Positions 21,312-34,400 are shown, numbered from the stretch's first letter. The stretch is DNA of 64,000 nt from Ostreococcus lucimarinus CCE9901 (GCF_000092065.1 NC_009368.1:372001-436000), one strand, 5' to 3'. Translations and numbers: made by a program. The notes: a model not told the origin generated them from the letters alone.

Positions 21312-22694
21312 ATGTTGACGACGGCGATGGCGTCGTTTTCGAGCGAGGCGCTTCGCGCGTGGCGCGCGGGGGACGAGGAAGACGCGCGCGAACGCGCGGC
21401 GTTGATCGCGGCGAGCTCGGGGGGCGACGGCGGCGCGGATGGGGCGCGGGGGGGGGGCGACGACGGCGGCGCGAGGGCGAGCGCGCGAGGACGACGCGCG
21501 CTCGCGGCGGCGGCGTGCGTCGCGGCGCTGGTGGGCTTGGGGGCGTGCGCGCGCGCGCACGGTGCGGAGATGAGCGGGCGCGAGCGTGGGGTGCGCGCGG
21601 CGGCGCTCGGTGGGGAGGCGCGTTCGGGCGGGACGCGGCGGCGCGGCGCGCCGAGACGCGCCGCGCCGAGACGCGCCGCGGCCGCCGCGGCCGCCGTCGG
21701 GCAGAGCGAAGCCGAGAGCGGTCTAGTGGTGTTTAATGAAGCGCCGGAGTATACGTGCGCGAAACGGAATAAAGCTTTGAGAGAGGCTGCTTACGCCGCG
21801 AGGATGGGGTCGCCGTGGACGCCGGGGTGTCACTCAAAGCTAGGCGAGGAGGGGTGCACGAAGATTTCAGACGCCGGCGCGCGACTGGCGGCGTTGAGCG
21901 ATCACGTGTACGTCATCTGCATGAAGTGCGATAAAATAGTGCTCCCATTGCAGTGGGCGGGGAAGGTGACGACGGTGCACGGCGCCGACATCGATCCGTG
22001 CTACGGGCGCGCGGCCGCGGATCACTGGCACAAGGCGTCGATGTCGCACGTGCACGCGCTCCTCGACGCCGTCAAGTACCAGTACAAGACGGTGACCATC
22101 GTCGAAGAAGATGCGATAACGGTTTCACCCGATCGCGTGGACGCCAACGCGGGGTTCGACATCGACGGCTTAGAGCACGCGATCAAGAATGACTCGAGTT
22201 GGAACACCGTTCGCGTGGGTTACAGACCATTCTTTTTCGAGCAACAGTCTGCAAACGTCCCAGTCGGTTCGACACCGCATTACGCCTGCCCGCTGGCGTG
22301 TAAGTGCCACGAAACGACGGCGAAAAACGCGTGCATCGTGCGCGAGAATGGATGTGACATGCGAAGCAGCGACTTTTACATGATTCGCATGTCGCAGTCG
22401 CGCGCCATCAGAAAAACCGTCGGCGCGGGGAGCACGATCGACATGGAAGCTTTACGCAACGTGCATCATCAAATGTACGTGTTGCCGCAGCTCAGCTACC
22501 AAGCGAACCTCGATCGCACGCGCGAGCAGCAAGTGAATATGGCTCGACGATTCAGAGACTTGTGCTTTGTGCCGAAAACTCCGTCCGACGAAGTCGTGCA
22601 AGACGCGGCGACGGCGGAGCGCGAGTACGAAGAGCGAGTGAGCACCATCGAGTCCGCGGACTCGACGCGATATATCACCAAACCACAACGATAA
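21312..22694 (+). CDS. Putative type II membrane protein with lumenal domain, glycosyltransferase-like
   Basis: A 460-residue protein. The N-terminal 60 residues are Gly/Ala/Asp-rich, followed by one hydrophobic segment (LAAAACVAALVGLGAC, about residues 62-78) that fits a signal anchor, then an Arg/Ala stem. The globular part from about 135 contains HVYVICMKCDKIVLPLQWAG, VTTVHGAD, TVTIVEEDAITVS and a Cys-rich patch (ACPLACKCHETTAKNAC). An acidic VEED after a hydrophobic strand, in a type II Golgi topology, suggests a sugar-nucleotide-dependent transferase (GT25/GT-A-like), but I cannot place it in a family. The C-terminal 40 residues are charged and probably disordered. Confidence 0.7.
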   Translation: MLTTAMASFSSEALRAWRAGDEEDARERAALIAASSGGDGGADGARGGGDDGGARASARGRRALAAAACVAALVGLGACARAHGAEMSGRERGVRAAALGGEARSGGTRRRGAPRRAAPRRAAAAAAAVGQSEAESGLVVFNEAPEYTCAKRNKALREAAYAARMGSPWTPGCHSKLGEEGCTKISDAGARLAALSDHVYVICMKCDKIVLPLQWAGKVTTVHGADIDPCYGRAAADHWHKASMSHVHALLDAVKYQYKTVTIVEEDAITVSPDRVDANAGFDIDGLEHAIKNDSSWNTVRVGYRPFFFEQQSANVPVGSTPHYACPLACKCHETTAKNACIVRENGCDMRSSDFYMIRMSQSRAIRKTVGAGSTIDMEALRNVHHQMYVLPQLSYQANLDRTREQQVNMARRFRDLCFVPKTPSDEVVQDAATAEREYEERVSTIESADSTRYITKPQR

Positions 22695-22812
22695 CCACTC
22701 AGCTCGCGTCCATCGATTGTAGTCTCACGAGAGCCACTTAGCGAACGTCGCGCCGCCGCTCGACCTCGCCGCGCGCCGCGCGCCCGACCCTCCCCACTCC
22801 GCGGCGCGCGTC

Positions 22813-23055
22813 ATGGTCTTCGCCACCGCCGCCGCCCTCGCCCGTCGCGCCCGTCGCGTCGGTTTCAACGCCCTCACGACGAAGCTCGCCAAGAAGGGTT
22901 TCTACAAGGGCAAGGGCGCCGTCTCTCCCGGCGTCCGCACGCGCACCGGCCGGTTCAAGGTCGTCCCGTGGAAGCGTCCCGAGTACGTCGTCCCCGCCAG
23001 CGCGCACGGCGTCAGCGCGTTCGCGCCCTACGTCGAGCGCGCGAGCGTCAAGTGA
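22813..23055 (+). CDS. MRPL41: Mitochondrial large-subunit ribosomal protein mL41
   Basis: An 80-residue basic protein. After a short mitochondrial presequence-like start it has KKGFYKGKGAVSPGVRTRTG and FKVVPWKRPEYVVP, the pattern of mL41 (yeast MRPL27). The size matches the plant family. A mitochondrial location follows from the family and the basic N-terminus. It lies only 118 bp after the preceding stop codon, which leaves little room for a promoter. Confidence 0.88.
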   Translation: MVFATAAALARRARRVGFNALTTKLAKKGFYKGKGAVSPGVRTRTGRFKVVPWKRPEYVVPASAHGVSAFAPYVERASVK

Positions 23056-23147
23056 TCGCGCGCGCGCGTCGATCGATCGCGCGCGCGCGCGCGTTCGCGC
23101 GCGCGCGGTTTGTAATTCATTCGTAGCGTCCTAGTCGTCGTCACACG

Positions 23148-23155
<8 letters not shown>

Positions 23156-23180
<25 letters not shown>

Positions 23181-23210
23181 ACGCGACGCGACGCGACGCG
23201 ACGCGACGCA
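23156..23210. repeat. Pentanucleotide tandem repeat (ACGCG)n
   Basis: About 11 perfect copies of ACGCG run directly into the ATG of the next gene at 23210. A second CG-rich run of alternating CG lies at about 23055-23107. The repeat is probably the 5' UTR or core promoter of the following gene. Confidence 0.9.
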
Positions 23211-23929
23211 TGCGCGCGGTGCCGTGCACGTGCAAGCGCGGCGCGGCGTCCGCGCAGCGGCGCAAGCTGGAGAAGCGCCGGGACGCGCGCGAGGTCGAGC
23301 TCGAGCGCGCGCGAAGGCTCGAGGCTCGAGCGCGCGCCGAGGCGTTTCGACCGCCCGCGCCGGCGCCGGCGGCGACGAGCGAGCGAGAGGCGACGGCGCG
23401 CGTCGAGGAGGCGCGCGATGACGCGCGCGCGAGCGGAGAGGCGCTGCGACGGGCGAAGGAGGAGGCGAGGGCGAGCGAGGCGTGGGACCCGAACCGAGGG
23501 TATAAAAAGTTTCCAAACGTGACGGCGCTCTTCGCGGAGTACGACGCGAAACGCGCGCGATGGGTGGAGACGAAGCTCGAACGCGCGCTGACGATTTGGG
23601 GTGAGGTGACGGGGGGGGAGTTTAAGACGCTGGAGGCGTTTAATTGGTACTACGGGGAGGATTTGGACGCGCGCGACGGCGCGAACGCGAAATCCGTGAC
23701 GTACATGCTGCCCGCGGTGATGAAAGCGTCGGCACCGCGCGCGGTGGCGGAGATATGCGAAGTCGCGTGTCGCATCGGTGCGCCGAGAAGCGGTGCGATC
23801 GATTTAGGGGACAAGCTGCGCGCGCAGGCGGTGGCGAAGCTTGAAGAGGCGGCGGAGTTTGATTTGCTCGAAGACGACGAGTTGGAGACGCTCGAGGCGT
23901 TGAGGAGTTGGGTCGTGGAGGAAAAGTAG
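23210..23929 (+). CDS. Unknown protein with N-terminal coiled coil
   Basis: A 239-residue protein. Residues of about 15-95 are charged and Ala/Arg/Glu-rich, typical of a coiled coil. The second half looks globular: RGYKKFPNVTALFAEYDAKRARWVE, LTIWGEVTGGEFKTLEAFNWYYG and a helical tail ending VVEEK. I do not recognise a family. The ATG follows a pentamer repeat directly, so the true start could be upstream or downstream; no other Met lies before residue 160. It is convergent with the gene ending at 24045. Confidence 0.6.
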   Translation: MRAVPCTCKRGAASAQRRKLEKRRDAREVELERARRLEARARAEAFRPPAPAPAATSEREATARVEEARDDARASGEALRRAKEEARASEAWDPNRGYKKFPNVTALFAEYDAKRARWVETKLERALTIWGEVTGGEFKTLEAFNWYYGEDLDARDGANAKSVTYMLPAVMKASAPRAVAEICEVACRIGAPRSGAIDLGDKLRAQAVAKLEEAAEFDLLEDDELETLEALRSWVVEEK

Positions 23930-24044
23930 GTGGGAAGAAAACTTCTGTGTTGATGTATTTATTGTAATGTAAGAACTCGGTTGCGTTGAAGAATTCATTA
24001 CGCGGGCTTTTCGGTGCAAAAAAGTACGCTCGCGCGGGTGCGTT

Positions 24045-24937
24045 TTAAAGCGCCGTCGGGCGCCCACCGTCGACGCCGTCGCTCGACGCCTCGGCGGAGG
24101 CGCTCAAATACCCTTGCGCCCACGCCTCGTCGCGACTCCATCCGTCCTTTCCAGATGAAATCGAATTCACCGCCGTGGGCTTGGGTTCAGACGTGTACGA
24201 CGGTCTAGCGCTCTCGACGCGCGAACCGACGGCGTCGAGAAGATCGTTCGCCCACGGCGCGCCCGGCATCACTCCCGACAGATTGGGATCGGCGAAGTGG
24301 GTCTCATCTTTCGGAGCCACCACGTACTCTCCCAATCGACGCTTGATCGCGTTCAGAGCCATCTCCGCTCGAAGCGTGCGCTTTTCAAGTCTTCTGTTCT
24401 CCGCGTTCAAGCTGAGCACTTCGCGCTCGAGCGAAAAGTCGTCCACGAGCATCTTCGCGCGCTCTAAGTGCATTTGCTCCACCTTCGCCCGCAACCGCTT
24501 GCGGTCGGCGCGCGCGGGCCAACCGAGAACCAAATTCCCAAAAAAAGCGCCGAAAAACCCACCCTTCATCACCCGTCGCGTCTCCGGCTTGAGATTCATC
24601 CACTCCTTTCTAATCGGCTCCGTCACCGGCTTCAACAAATTATTAATCTGCCTCGCCGTCGGCCCAAAGTGATCGACCGCCACGTTCATCGACGGCTGTA
24701 TCAACTTCGCCTTCTCATTCATCTCCTTCGTCACCACGTTCTGCGTCGACTGCGCCCACGTCGCCGTCGTCGCCGTCGCTCGTCTCGTCAGCTCGCTCGC
24801 CTTGTCGAACCACTTCCCCCACCCCCCGCCCTTGCCGTCGCCACCGCTCGCGCTCGTCGAGGCCCCACCGCTCGCGCTCTGCGCGCCGCTCGCGCCGTTC
24901 GGTTCCTTGATCGACCGCACCGCGCGTCCGCGCGCGC

Positions 24938-24974
<37 letters not shown>

Positions 24975-25151
24975 GCGTCGTCCCGTCCCTCGTCGTCGCG
25001 CGCCGTCGTCGCGCGTCGTCGCGCGTCCGCGAAACGCGCCGGGTGCGCCGCGATCGAGTCCGCGCGCGCCGAGTCCGCGCGGCGGCGGCAGCATGGCGCC
25101 GCCGTCGTCGCGCGTCGGCGTGCGCGGACGCGCGACGACGCGTCGCGTCAA
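24045..25151 (-). CDS. Unknown organelle-targeted membrane/coiled-coil protein
   Basis: Up to 368 residues; Met20 (MLPPPRGLGARGL) is another likely start. The N-terminus is Arg/Pro/Gly-rich with a run of 12 Thr from a GTC repeat on the plus strand near 24940-24975, as in a transit peptide with low-complexity insert. The middle holds amphipathic helices (WAQSTQNVVTKEMNEKAK), a Gly-rich hydrophobic segment KGGFFGAFFGNLVLGWP that may cross a membrane, and a coiled coil (LEREVLSLNAENRRLEKRTLRAEM). No family recognised. Plastid location is a guess. It diverges from VPS13 across 280 bp. Confidence 0.62.
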
Positions 25152-25430
25152 CGGCTCGGTCGGACGAGGACCGCTACACAGCGCAATTGGAGGTACTTTA
25201 TGACCTCAGCGTTCATATTAGGACGGTGCGTGTACCTATTTACCGGACGAGGACTGCGTCGTATCGGTAAACAGTGCGAGCGACTGACGCTTCAGTCGCG
25301 GTCGCGCGACGGACCCGTCGTCGCGCCGCGGCGCGCGCGACGGACCGCGAGCGAGGCGTCGTCCGTCGCTCGACGTCCGCGCGGCGTTCGCGCGCGCGAT
25401 CGAGGCGCGCGCGCGTCGCGACGGACGACG

Positions 25431-28400
25431 ATGGTGTTCGAGCGGTTGTTGGCGGACCAACTGAACGCGAGGCTCGGGCGCGTGCTCGAGGGCGTCGATC
25501 GCGACGACGTGCGCGTGGGCGTGCTGAACGGAGACGTGCGGATACGGCGGGTGCGGGTGCGGGCGTCGGCGCTGACGAAGATATTGGACGAGCCGAGCGC
25601 GCGGGTGCGGTGCGGATTCGTGGACGAGCTGCGCGTGCGCGTGCCGTGGAGGAACTTGGGGAAGGAGGCGGTGCGAGTGACGTTTCACGGGGTGTACGTC
25701 GTGGGGGAGATCGATGTGAACGGAGACGACGAGGCGCGGGAGAGCGAGGAGGAGCGGAGGGAGAGACAGCGGGTGAAGGCGTTGAGGACGGCGCGCAGGG
25801 CGGCGGACGCGGCGGAGCGGGCGTGGTTGAAGTGGAATCCGGCGGTGAACGCGGAGGCTTTGGAGGCGGAGGACGGCAGGGAGAGCGCGCAGGATGGGGT
25901 GAGGAAGAGGAGCGCGATCGCTGGGCTCATCGACGTCGCCCTGGCGAACGTTCTGATTGAAATTTCAAACGTGCACGTCAGAATCGAGGGCGAGTACGGA
26001 GCGGGCGTTCCGTGGGGAATGGGACTCGTGCTCGAACGCGTGTCGCTGACGACCGTTGGAGAAGATTTCGAAAATGACTTCAAAGTCGGCGGTTTCGCCG
26101 ACAGTTTACGAAAGATGATTGCGTTAGAGCGCGTCGGCGTGTACGCCGATTTCAATTCGCCGTCAGTCGCGTCAGAGACGCCGGACGGTTGGCGAGGCAT
26201 CCGCGAAGACCAATTCGTGCGGCAAATGTCCGCGGTCTTCAATACCGAGGTTGGCGAGCGCATGAAAGAAGGCACCAGCGGCGATGTCGTGATACCGCAA
26301 TCGTACGTATTCGGACCGTTACGAGGAACGGCGACGTACGCGAGAAGAGGTCACGCCGAGGACACCAACACGCCGCTGCATCAATTACGGATGGATATAA
26401 ATTCTATTCAAATCAGCATCAAGTCAACGCAGCTTAAGGTGTTTTACAACATGTACTCCAATTTACGCACCAGTCGCGTGCGGTACACGTATGCGCATAT
26501 ACGCCCAAGGGTCGGCGTCAAAGGAAATGCGCGTTTATGGTGGCGTTTCGCGGGCGCCGGCGTTCAGATGCACGTCGACGAAATACGTAAACGGCGTGGA
26601 TTGGACTTTAAATCTAGTGTTAGCGCTATGGTGCGCATAACTGAGGCTCGCCAGCGTTATATTCCTTTATACGTCAAGCATTTGCGCTCTGCACCGCCAC
26701 CTCCAGAGTGTCTAATCGCCGAACGCGCCGAGCGACGCAATAAGCTTTGGCCACCTAAACTGAAGATTGGGATGTCGACAGAAATTGATGAAATCGAAGA
26801 AGGTATTCCCCTGCAGAGTATTATTACTTTCCGAACGCTGGCGCACGTAGAATACCGGGAGTCTGGCGGGGTGAAAGCGGCGGTAGCGAGAGAACGAGCG
26901 GCTCGCTTTGGCAAACGTCGGGTCGTCAGAGCAGTCGTCGGTCTCGCGGGCGGTGGTGCGAAGAACACGGCAAAGGTATTGAAAGGGCTGTCGGCGCCGA
27001 TTCGTGGTCTTGCTCGAGCAGTTAACAAACGCGACTCGACAGCATTATTAGTCGAGAGGCAAAAGCGTTTGCGAAAGTCGCAACCGGAAGAAGATGATGA
27101 TTCAAACTGGCGAGAAAGTCTAGAGAATACGGTGCAATTGAGCCAGCGAATGGTGGCTCTAGAAGAAGAAGCCGTGCACTCTTCGGTTGAGCTATCCGGA
27201 GTGGTGAATGTTGAAAAAGTATTAGTTTGCATGGTTGATGACGAGGTTGACAATCCAATCGGTGAGCAGGAGATTTTTAGAATAGGTGTCCATGAAGTCA
27301 GTTTGGGAACGCTGCGAGGTTCTGGACGACGAGAACAACGCGTTTCTATCCGCCGATTGGCGATCGTAAGCCCGGAAGGGACACTACTCGATTCCAGTAA
27401 GACCACTGATAATGAAGAGAGAGCGACCTCTCTCGATCGTTCACAAGTTGCGTTATGGGACAAGGCGTCCGAGTGTAACGCGGTGCAATTGCAAATAGTC
27501 AAAGGCGATGTCGAGACAGAAGAAGATATCTTCATAAAGTTTCAGATGAGGCAGTCGATCGTGCACTTATTGCGAGAGCCTTTAGATAGAGTGGCGCGAG
27601 TGGCTGTGCGACACAAAGTGACGACGGCATATCTCGAATCTTTCATTTACGACGATGAAGCGAAACAGCGCAATCACACACACTCCATCGAAAAGCAGGC
27701 AGATGAGTTCAAAATCAGACCAAGAGTGCGATTAGACGCGCGAGTTCACGGTCCCGTGATTATTTTGGATGGCGACGGCGTAAACTTACGCATAGACCTT
27801 GGTACAACGGTAATTGAGTCTATGACGCCAGTTTCAGCTGGCATCGAGAGCTCACTAGCAAAAGAACACAATGTTTTCTCATTTCAATGCACAGGATTCC
27901 AAGTCGGATTTATCGACGATGAATGGGATACGAATTCGAACCGACCTGTGGAAGATGAACAGATAATACTTCCGCTGTTGAGTGCACCGTCGTCAAACAC
28001 CGTCGTGATTCAAAATTTGAATGCCGCATCCGATGCGCCGAATCTCAAGGTGCACTCAAAGTTCAGCGCCATTGATATTTCGGTTTCTCCTGTGCGAGTG
28101 TTTAAGATCCGTTCTTTGGTCAAGGCATTGAAGCCAACAACGTCCATAAGTGAGGAACACGTCGCCGCGGTTGTCACCGAAAACGAGGTCCGAGTGCTGC
28201 TGCTGCAATTGGATGAAAGCGGCGAAGTGTGTTGGATACCGGCGACGATATCGTTGCAAAACAATAGTTCTATGGATATTAGAACGATTAATGGGCTCAA
28301 AAGTCGAACAATTCACATCAACCTCATGGAAAGCAACGGGGCGAGCAAATTGCGAAGTGACATTTGCGCGAAACTCTCCTTGCACAAGGACGTACTCACT

Positions 28401-31400
28401 ATCGGTGAAACTGTGCATTCTTTGGACGAGTTAATGATTTCAGCTATGTCGGATGATAGTCTCAGCGTGATGTTTGATATTGACGATGATGATGCGAGAT
28501 CTCGCGACACGGTCCTGTTCGATGCATGGTACGCACGGATTAACGGCGTCGCTCGCGAAAATATCACTAGGCTGACAAATGCTGCAAAGAACGGCAAGCT
28601 GTCGAAGACTCAAGTGATTTTAAGTGTCGGCGCCGAAAAGCTGTCTGTTCATGTTTTTGCACCTCTCAAAGCACATCCATCCGAAGATGATTCCGCTGTG
28701 ATAAATGACGAATCAGATTCTGAACGAGCGCTCGCAAGCCTTTGTTTCGACGAGCTCAACTACGACTCGTCGTTGGCTCGTACCGTGAAAGTCCATCATA
28801 TAAAAGCAAACTCACTCGTTTTGTACGACAGATATGCAAGTGAAGGTCTTGGACGCGAGTGCATCGCCGGAATTGGAGGACAGGGCTCCGGTCAACCCCT
28901 ACTTACAGTCACGGTCGCCGTTCGCCATCAGAGCGATCCCCAATATTGCGGATTGGACAAGCTGATCGAAGTCGACATTCACAAAGAGTTAGTGATGAAT
29001 ATTCGTCGGCCCACGCTCCTTGCATTGATCTCGTTGAGATTCAGACTGCGTCCACCCGGTTTCAAGATTATTAAGATCATGCCTGATGTATCGTCGCGCA
29101 TCATGATTTCTGGCAAGCTCGTAAAACGGATCAAACGCGAGATACGCGTGAACGTTGCGGCAGTGACTGCGAATGGCTTTTATGATCACGACAAAGAGAT
29201 GGATGTTCCTGTGCTAGTGTTGCGTGCCGAAGATTCGTATTGGAGCACCATTATCAGTCCTCCAACACGTGAAACAAGCGTAAGCGTTGGCACCATAAAA
29301 CTTGCGACGGGACAGATGCAAGCTCGGGGCGCTTGGAATCTACAACCTTCACCCGAGTCGAGCTCAAACATCATACTTTTACGTAATGACGTGTACGACA
29401 GAGGAGAAGAATTAGACGGGGCCGATGTGTCGTGGGAGATCGAGCTCGGAAATTTGGACATAGTTATGACTCCTGAGATGAAGGAAATTGGATCGTGGTT
29501 CGCATTCTTTCGTCAAATAAGACCTGATCATATTGAAAAGTACGTCCACCCATGTGCACGACCTCGAGCTGGATTTCAAGTGCTCAAATCCCGTCTCTTG
29601 ATCAAGATGGACGATCAAAGGATCACCTTGCCCGTCGCCCTCAGCGAGGGCGAGTCAAATCACGACGTCGTCATCAACTCAGGATGTGTAGAAATCACCA
29701 GATCATTTTCTTCGAAAGCAATCAATGAAGCGCATTCAATATTTTGGCAAACAACGGCATTGAGCGTGTCAGAGTTTGAAGTAAGTGTCATCTCATTTGC
29801 GGAGAAGCGGAGAGAAAGCGTTTCTAAAATTACGCAGAAGCCGTTTGGTGTGAAATTGTCTTTGCGGAAGAGAATTGACAGTGGCCCCGCAATCGTGAAT
29901 GAACTCGATGATAAGAACAAAATCAGAGTGCAGCCTATTTTCCTCGACTTATCCGGTAGCGAATTTCGATGTGATCCACGATTCCATCAAGAACATTCAG
30001 TTGAGTAAAGTTCGGCCGAACGTCAAAGTGGAAAATCCTATCAGATGGGGTAGCGTCGGACCGCTCCCTGTTTCAGACGTGCTCGCGCCGGCATCGTTGA
30101 AGTCGATGGAATTGAGCGTTATTCTGAGCAGCGCAAAACTCCGCGTCTTCCGGCTACCGATGCAAAGTCGTCCCCTCTCAACGATAAAGGTAGTTGGCGT
30201 CGACGTGTTTGTCGTAAAAAACTTGAATCGCAAGTCTGGAATCAATCTCGACGCTACCGTGGATATGATTGGCGTCGACGATAATTCTCGACAATCCCAG
30301 AACCTTAAAGTCAAGCACGTTCTCTATGCGGGTTCTCCGAAATTACCATTGCTTCATTTGACGCTCGGTGTGAATGATGACAGCACGCGCCTGCGAATTT
30401 CGCTACAGCATGTAGAAGTATTGCTGCGTGTGGGAATCATTTTGGATACCATACGGACTTTCGCACCTCGAAAATTTGGAGGGGTCTTTTTAGCCAGTAC
30501 GATTCTTCCTCAAGACATTAAGTGCGTGCACGGCAGTGACTTCCATCTCGATAAGGATGTCACTCTGACGAAAAGTACGAGACTGCTGGCCGACGATCCC
30601 AAAATTGTTGCTGGCAAATATGTGCTGCGCGGAGGTGGACATACCATAAAATTCGCCGATGGCAAAGGAGCGATCATTCGTCATTATTCCCATGGCTCTC
30701 GACGCAAGACGATGCCACGCATTATTATCGGTCATGGCGCAACGCTGAAGATTGAAAACGTCACCTTCAATTGTACACGCTCAACATTGTCAAGGTTTAT
30801 CAAAATGATGCCCGGCGGTAGTTACTCCCTCGGTAAGAGTGTTTCCTTTGACGAGACCGAAGAAGAGTTGATACCGGTTCACGATGGTCTTGTTGAAAGC
30901 ACACCAGTTATTGATGCCGCAACAAAGCGTGCAGAAGAAGGACCAGGGCGAAGAATGAAGGAAATTAAAAAGAAACCGCTGTTGGTCGAGGTGGATGTGT
31001 CATGCGTACATATAGTCATCGGTGAAGAATTGAGAGCTGATCAGATCAACTTGATGTTTGGAGTCGATGTGGCAATAATTCGGGACGAAGAATTGAACAC
31101 GACGGGAACTTATCAGCTACTTCGTCTTCGTACGAAGGACACTATGAAACCACCGCTTCTGGAACCAGCAAGCGTGACAATGCACGTTGTATCGCGTGAT
31201 GGCGGCACCACAACTTGCACGGGGTGTGTGACACCTATCAAGATGCAGTTGAGTCCCAACAGGATTTGTATCTTGAAGAATTTCACGGAACGTATTGAGC
31301 GATCATTTGCAATTGCGCCCATCTTGCAAACCGGCGTGTATTCGTGTGTCTGGGCAGGACATGCAACCACTTTAACAAAAAAAGTAACTGAGGCGGGTGT

Positions 31401-34400
31401 GCTCCGACAAAATCAAGCCGGTAGCAATACTTCCTACTCTATCTGGAGACCCGTTGCTCCACCTGGTTACGCCATACTATCTGATGTCGTGAAGTCTGAA
31501 GGAGGAGCTCCTGAAACGCAAGTTTTGATCGTTCGGGATGCGCCCGCTCTGTGCACGTTGCCAGAGAGATTTGAGAAAGTCAAAGGCACCGCAAATCCTT
31601 GCCTGTGGCGCCCGATCGCACCGACGGGTTTCGTGAGCTTAGGCGATATTGCGTCAGTATCGGATGCGGATGAACCGTCGCTGGACGTCGTCCGGTGTAT
31701 TCGAGAAGAGCTCGTGACGAACATCGGTCAAGCGTCTACACTCGCAAACTTTCGCTTGTACGGAGATTTCAGTCAATCGAATACAACGTTGTGGCAAATG
31801 AATAACAGAGTCCGCGGATTCGTGGTGGTCTCGAAGTCGAATATTCGGCCTTACGCGTACGACATTCGCTCCCCTCCTGGATTTCAACGCAAAGTTTCGA
31901 CGGGAACCAAGGAGAAGATAAAGCTGCAGGAAAAGGAGTGCGAGTGTGCCACCGCGGTGAATTTCAAAAAGATTGGCATGGCACAAAACGCGAAGTCAAC
32001 TGTTGGGTTTTGGGAAGTCATTCCGCCTACGGGTTATGTATCCACCGGACACTGCATGAGTGTGGGCAAACTTCCGCCTTTAAGCAGTAGAGTGTTCGCG
32101 GACGATAAACGTACTTTTCGACAACCAGAGTCATATGAAAAAGTTGCTTCAGCGCGTACGTACGGCACCACACAGCGTTTGACAATTTGGAAACCAGTGC
32201 CATGCGCCGGGTTTGTGAGCGTCGGGTTTGTTGTCACCACTGAAGATAACGAGCCTTCTGTGAATGACTCGATCGTCTGCGTCCGAGCAGAATTGGTATC
32301 TTACATGCATCAAAGGAACTGGACTACAGACAACTCTGTTTGGACAGTTGACGAAAATGCTACAGACACCACGCACTTCTGGATCCACAAATGATCACAC
32401 GAAAAATTTCGTTATGAGTGTTTTGACGACTGGCATGACGCCCGATTTCGGCTTTGATATCGGCTTCCTAGAAAGCTCTTCGTTAAGGGGGCAAGTACAA
32501 ATGCCAAATTTCATTATGAAATTCGACGTGCCTCTTGTGAGCGTCGGACTCTCATTTGAAAGATTGTTTCGCAACCAGATGCTCTTCTTGCTTCGATTGG
32601 AAAAAACGAAGTTGAGTTGTACGAAAACGTCGAAATTGAATCTGTCGTTAGATTCTTCGCTGTCTCTCCTGCATAGAAATACGCGACTGGGATACAGTCT
32701 AGAACCCATTGTGGCGCCGTGGAAGTTTTCGGTTCTGTTGGATGACTCAAAAAATGATGTTTCGGGCGTGAATCCCGCGGGGTTGGACATGTTCATTGAA
32801 AGTAAAAAGAAGATTGAGATAATCGTCAATCAAGCCTCCATAGTTGACGCAGTGGATGCCGTGATGCAGTTTAAGAAACCACGCGACAAAAACTCAAAAA
32901 TTGCACATTTGTTGGCTTACGAAGCCGTGCAAAACAACGTCATTGTGAATTCCACGGGACGCGACTTATGGGTTCGCGAACTGAATGGCAATATACAAGA
33001 AGTACCGCCTGGAAATAGCATTTCGCATTTGGTACATGCCGCTGAAACCGAAGCAAATTCTGGATTCGAGAGTGCATCAAATGAGCAGACGATGCGCGGT
33101 ATGACTGACGTCGTTGATGACATGAATCATCACGGTGACGAACAGCTCATTATCGCATACCTGATGATGGATATCGTGGCAATTGACTCGTTGGATGACT
33201 GGCTTTACCCCCGCATAACTTTCAAGATTTGGGATGAGGCTTTGCAGGGTCATCGTACCGATCCATTACCCATCGGCGTTACGCGCGGCTCAGCAAAGTT
33301 ACCGATCCCTCATCCTTTTTTCCATCGCGATAGTGATAGCGAGTTCATCAACAATGACGATATCACCATTATCGTCGAAATTTCTCATATTGGGCCAAAT
33401 GGCGAAACATTGAGCTTCAGTGGTGACTTTGAAGCTCCAATCGAACAACAACGCGGTGGATGGATTGGCGGTAAAACTGGAAGCTGGATAGACTGTGCTG
33501 CAGGCAATGGTGACTCCGTGAGAATTAAGCTGCGCGCTCGAGTGGTGGAAGGTTTGAATGGCGACGCCAGTCACAGAAACGGTAGAGTTGTATCAACTCT
33601 TAAAGAGTCCGCAGAAAACGATTATCAAGAGTAAATTACAAGTTGAATCACCACCTCTCATCGTGTGTCGTACGAATGACATGGTGAAGCAATGGTGGAC
33701 AAGAGATCATCAGCAAAGTAAAAGTGCCCTAAGTGCTTGGAAGCCGCACGTCCCATCGACGTATGAACTCGAGACGAGATATAAGTTTTGTTCGAGTAGA
33801 GCTGAAAACGAGTATAAACTCGTACCTTTTGGGACCATCCTCTTGCCCGGCCTCATCGCGCCTCGCAGTGCGCTCATGGCAGTTGTCTTAGAACATAATT
33901 CAGATCAGCGGGCACCGACTGCTTTTCCCTCGGGGTTCGAAAATATTTGGACGAGCGATAAAAATGATGTCTCATTTTGGAAGCCCATTGCACCAGACGG
34001 TTACGTTGCAGTTGGTAACGTGGTTGCGGCGAGCGCCGAAATGCCTTCCACCGATTGCGTCGTTTGTGTTCGCGAGGATTTGACAAAACTTGCAGAAGTG
34101 CCTCCGGATGTTGCATGGAAATCGAACAGACGATTTCGCAATAATGATGAAAGAGAATTGGCGCTTATTCAAAACGGCCAACTGAGTACTGGTGGATGGT
34201 CGTTCTTGAAGGAGAAAATCAAGCGCACGAGTCCAGGCGTGATTTCGAACGTCATTCCATCTATGCATAGACTTAATGACAGGATGTGCATTCATTCTTT
34301 GGATGACGAAGGTATTCGCGAGTTTTGGATCGATAACCGCACTCATATAGATCATATAAAGCAAGAATTACAAGCTGGAGAGTCAATTCTCGCCATTTCG

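Noticed and set aside
24468-25430. Extension of the VPS13 frame upstream to 24468
   Set aside because: It overlaps the opposite gene and has shadow composition; the chorein motif begins at the ATG at 25431.
29928-30010. Small introns at the first VPS13 frame change (several GT..AG pairs fit the phase)
   Set aside because: None keeps convincing family text on both sides, and the second and fourth sites have no usable donor, so I did not commit to introns.
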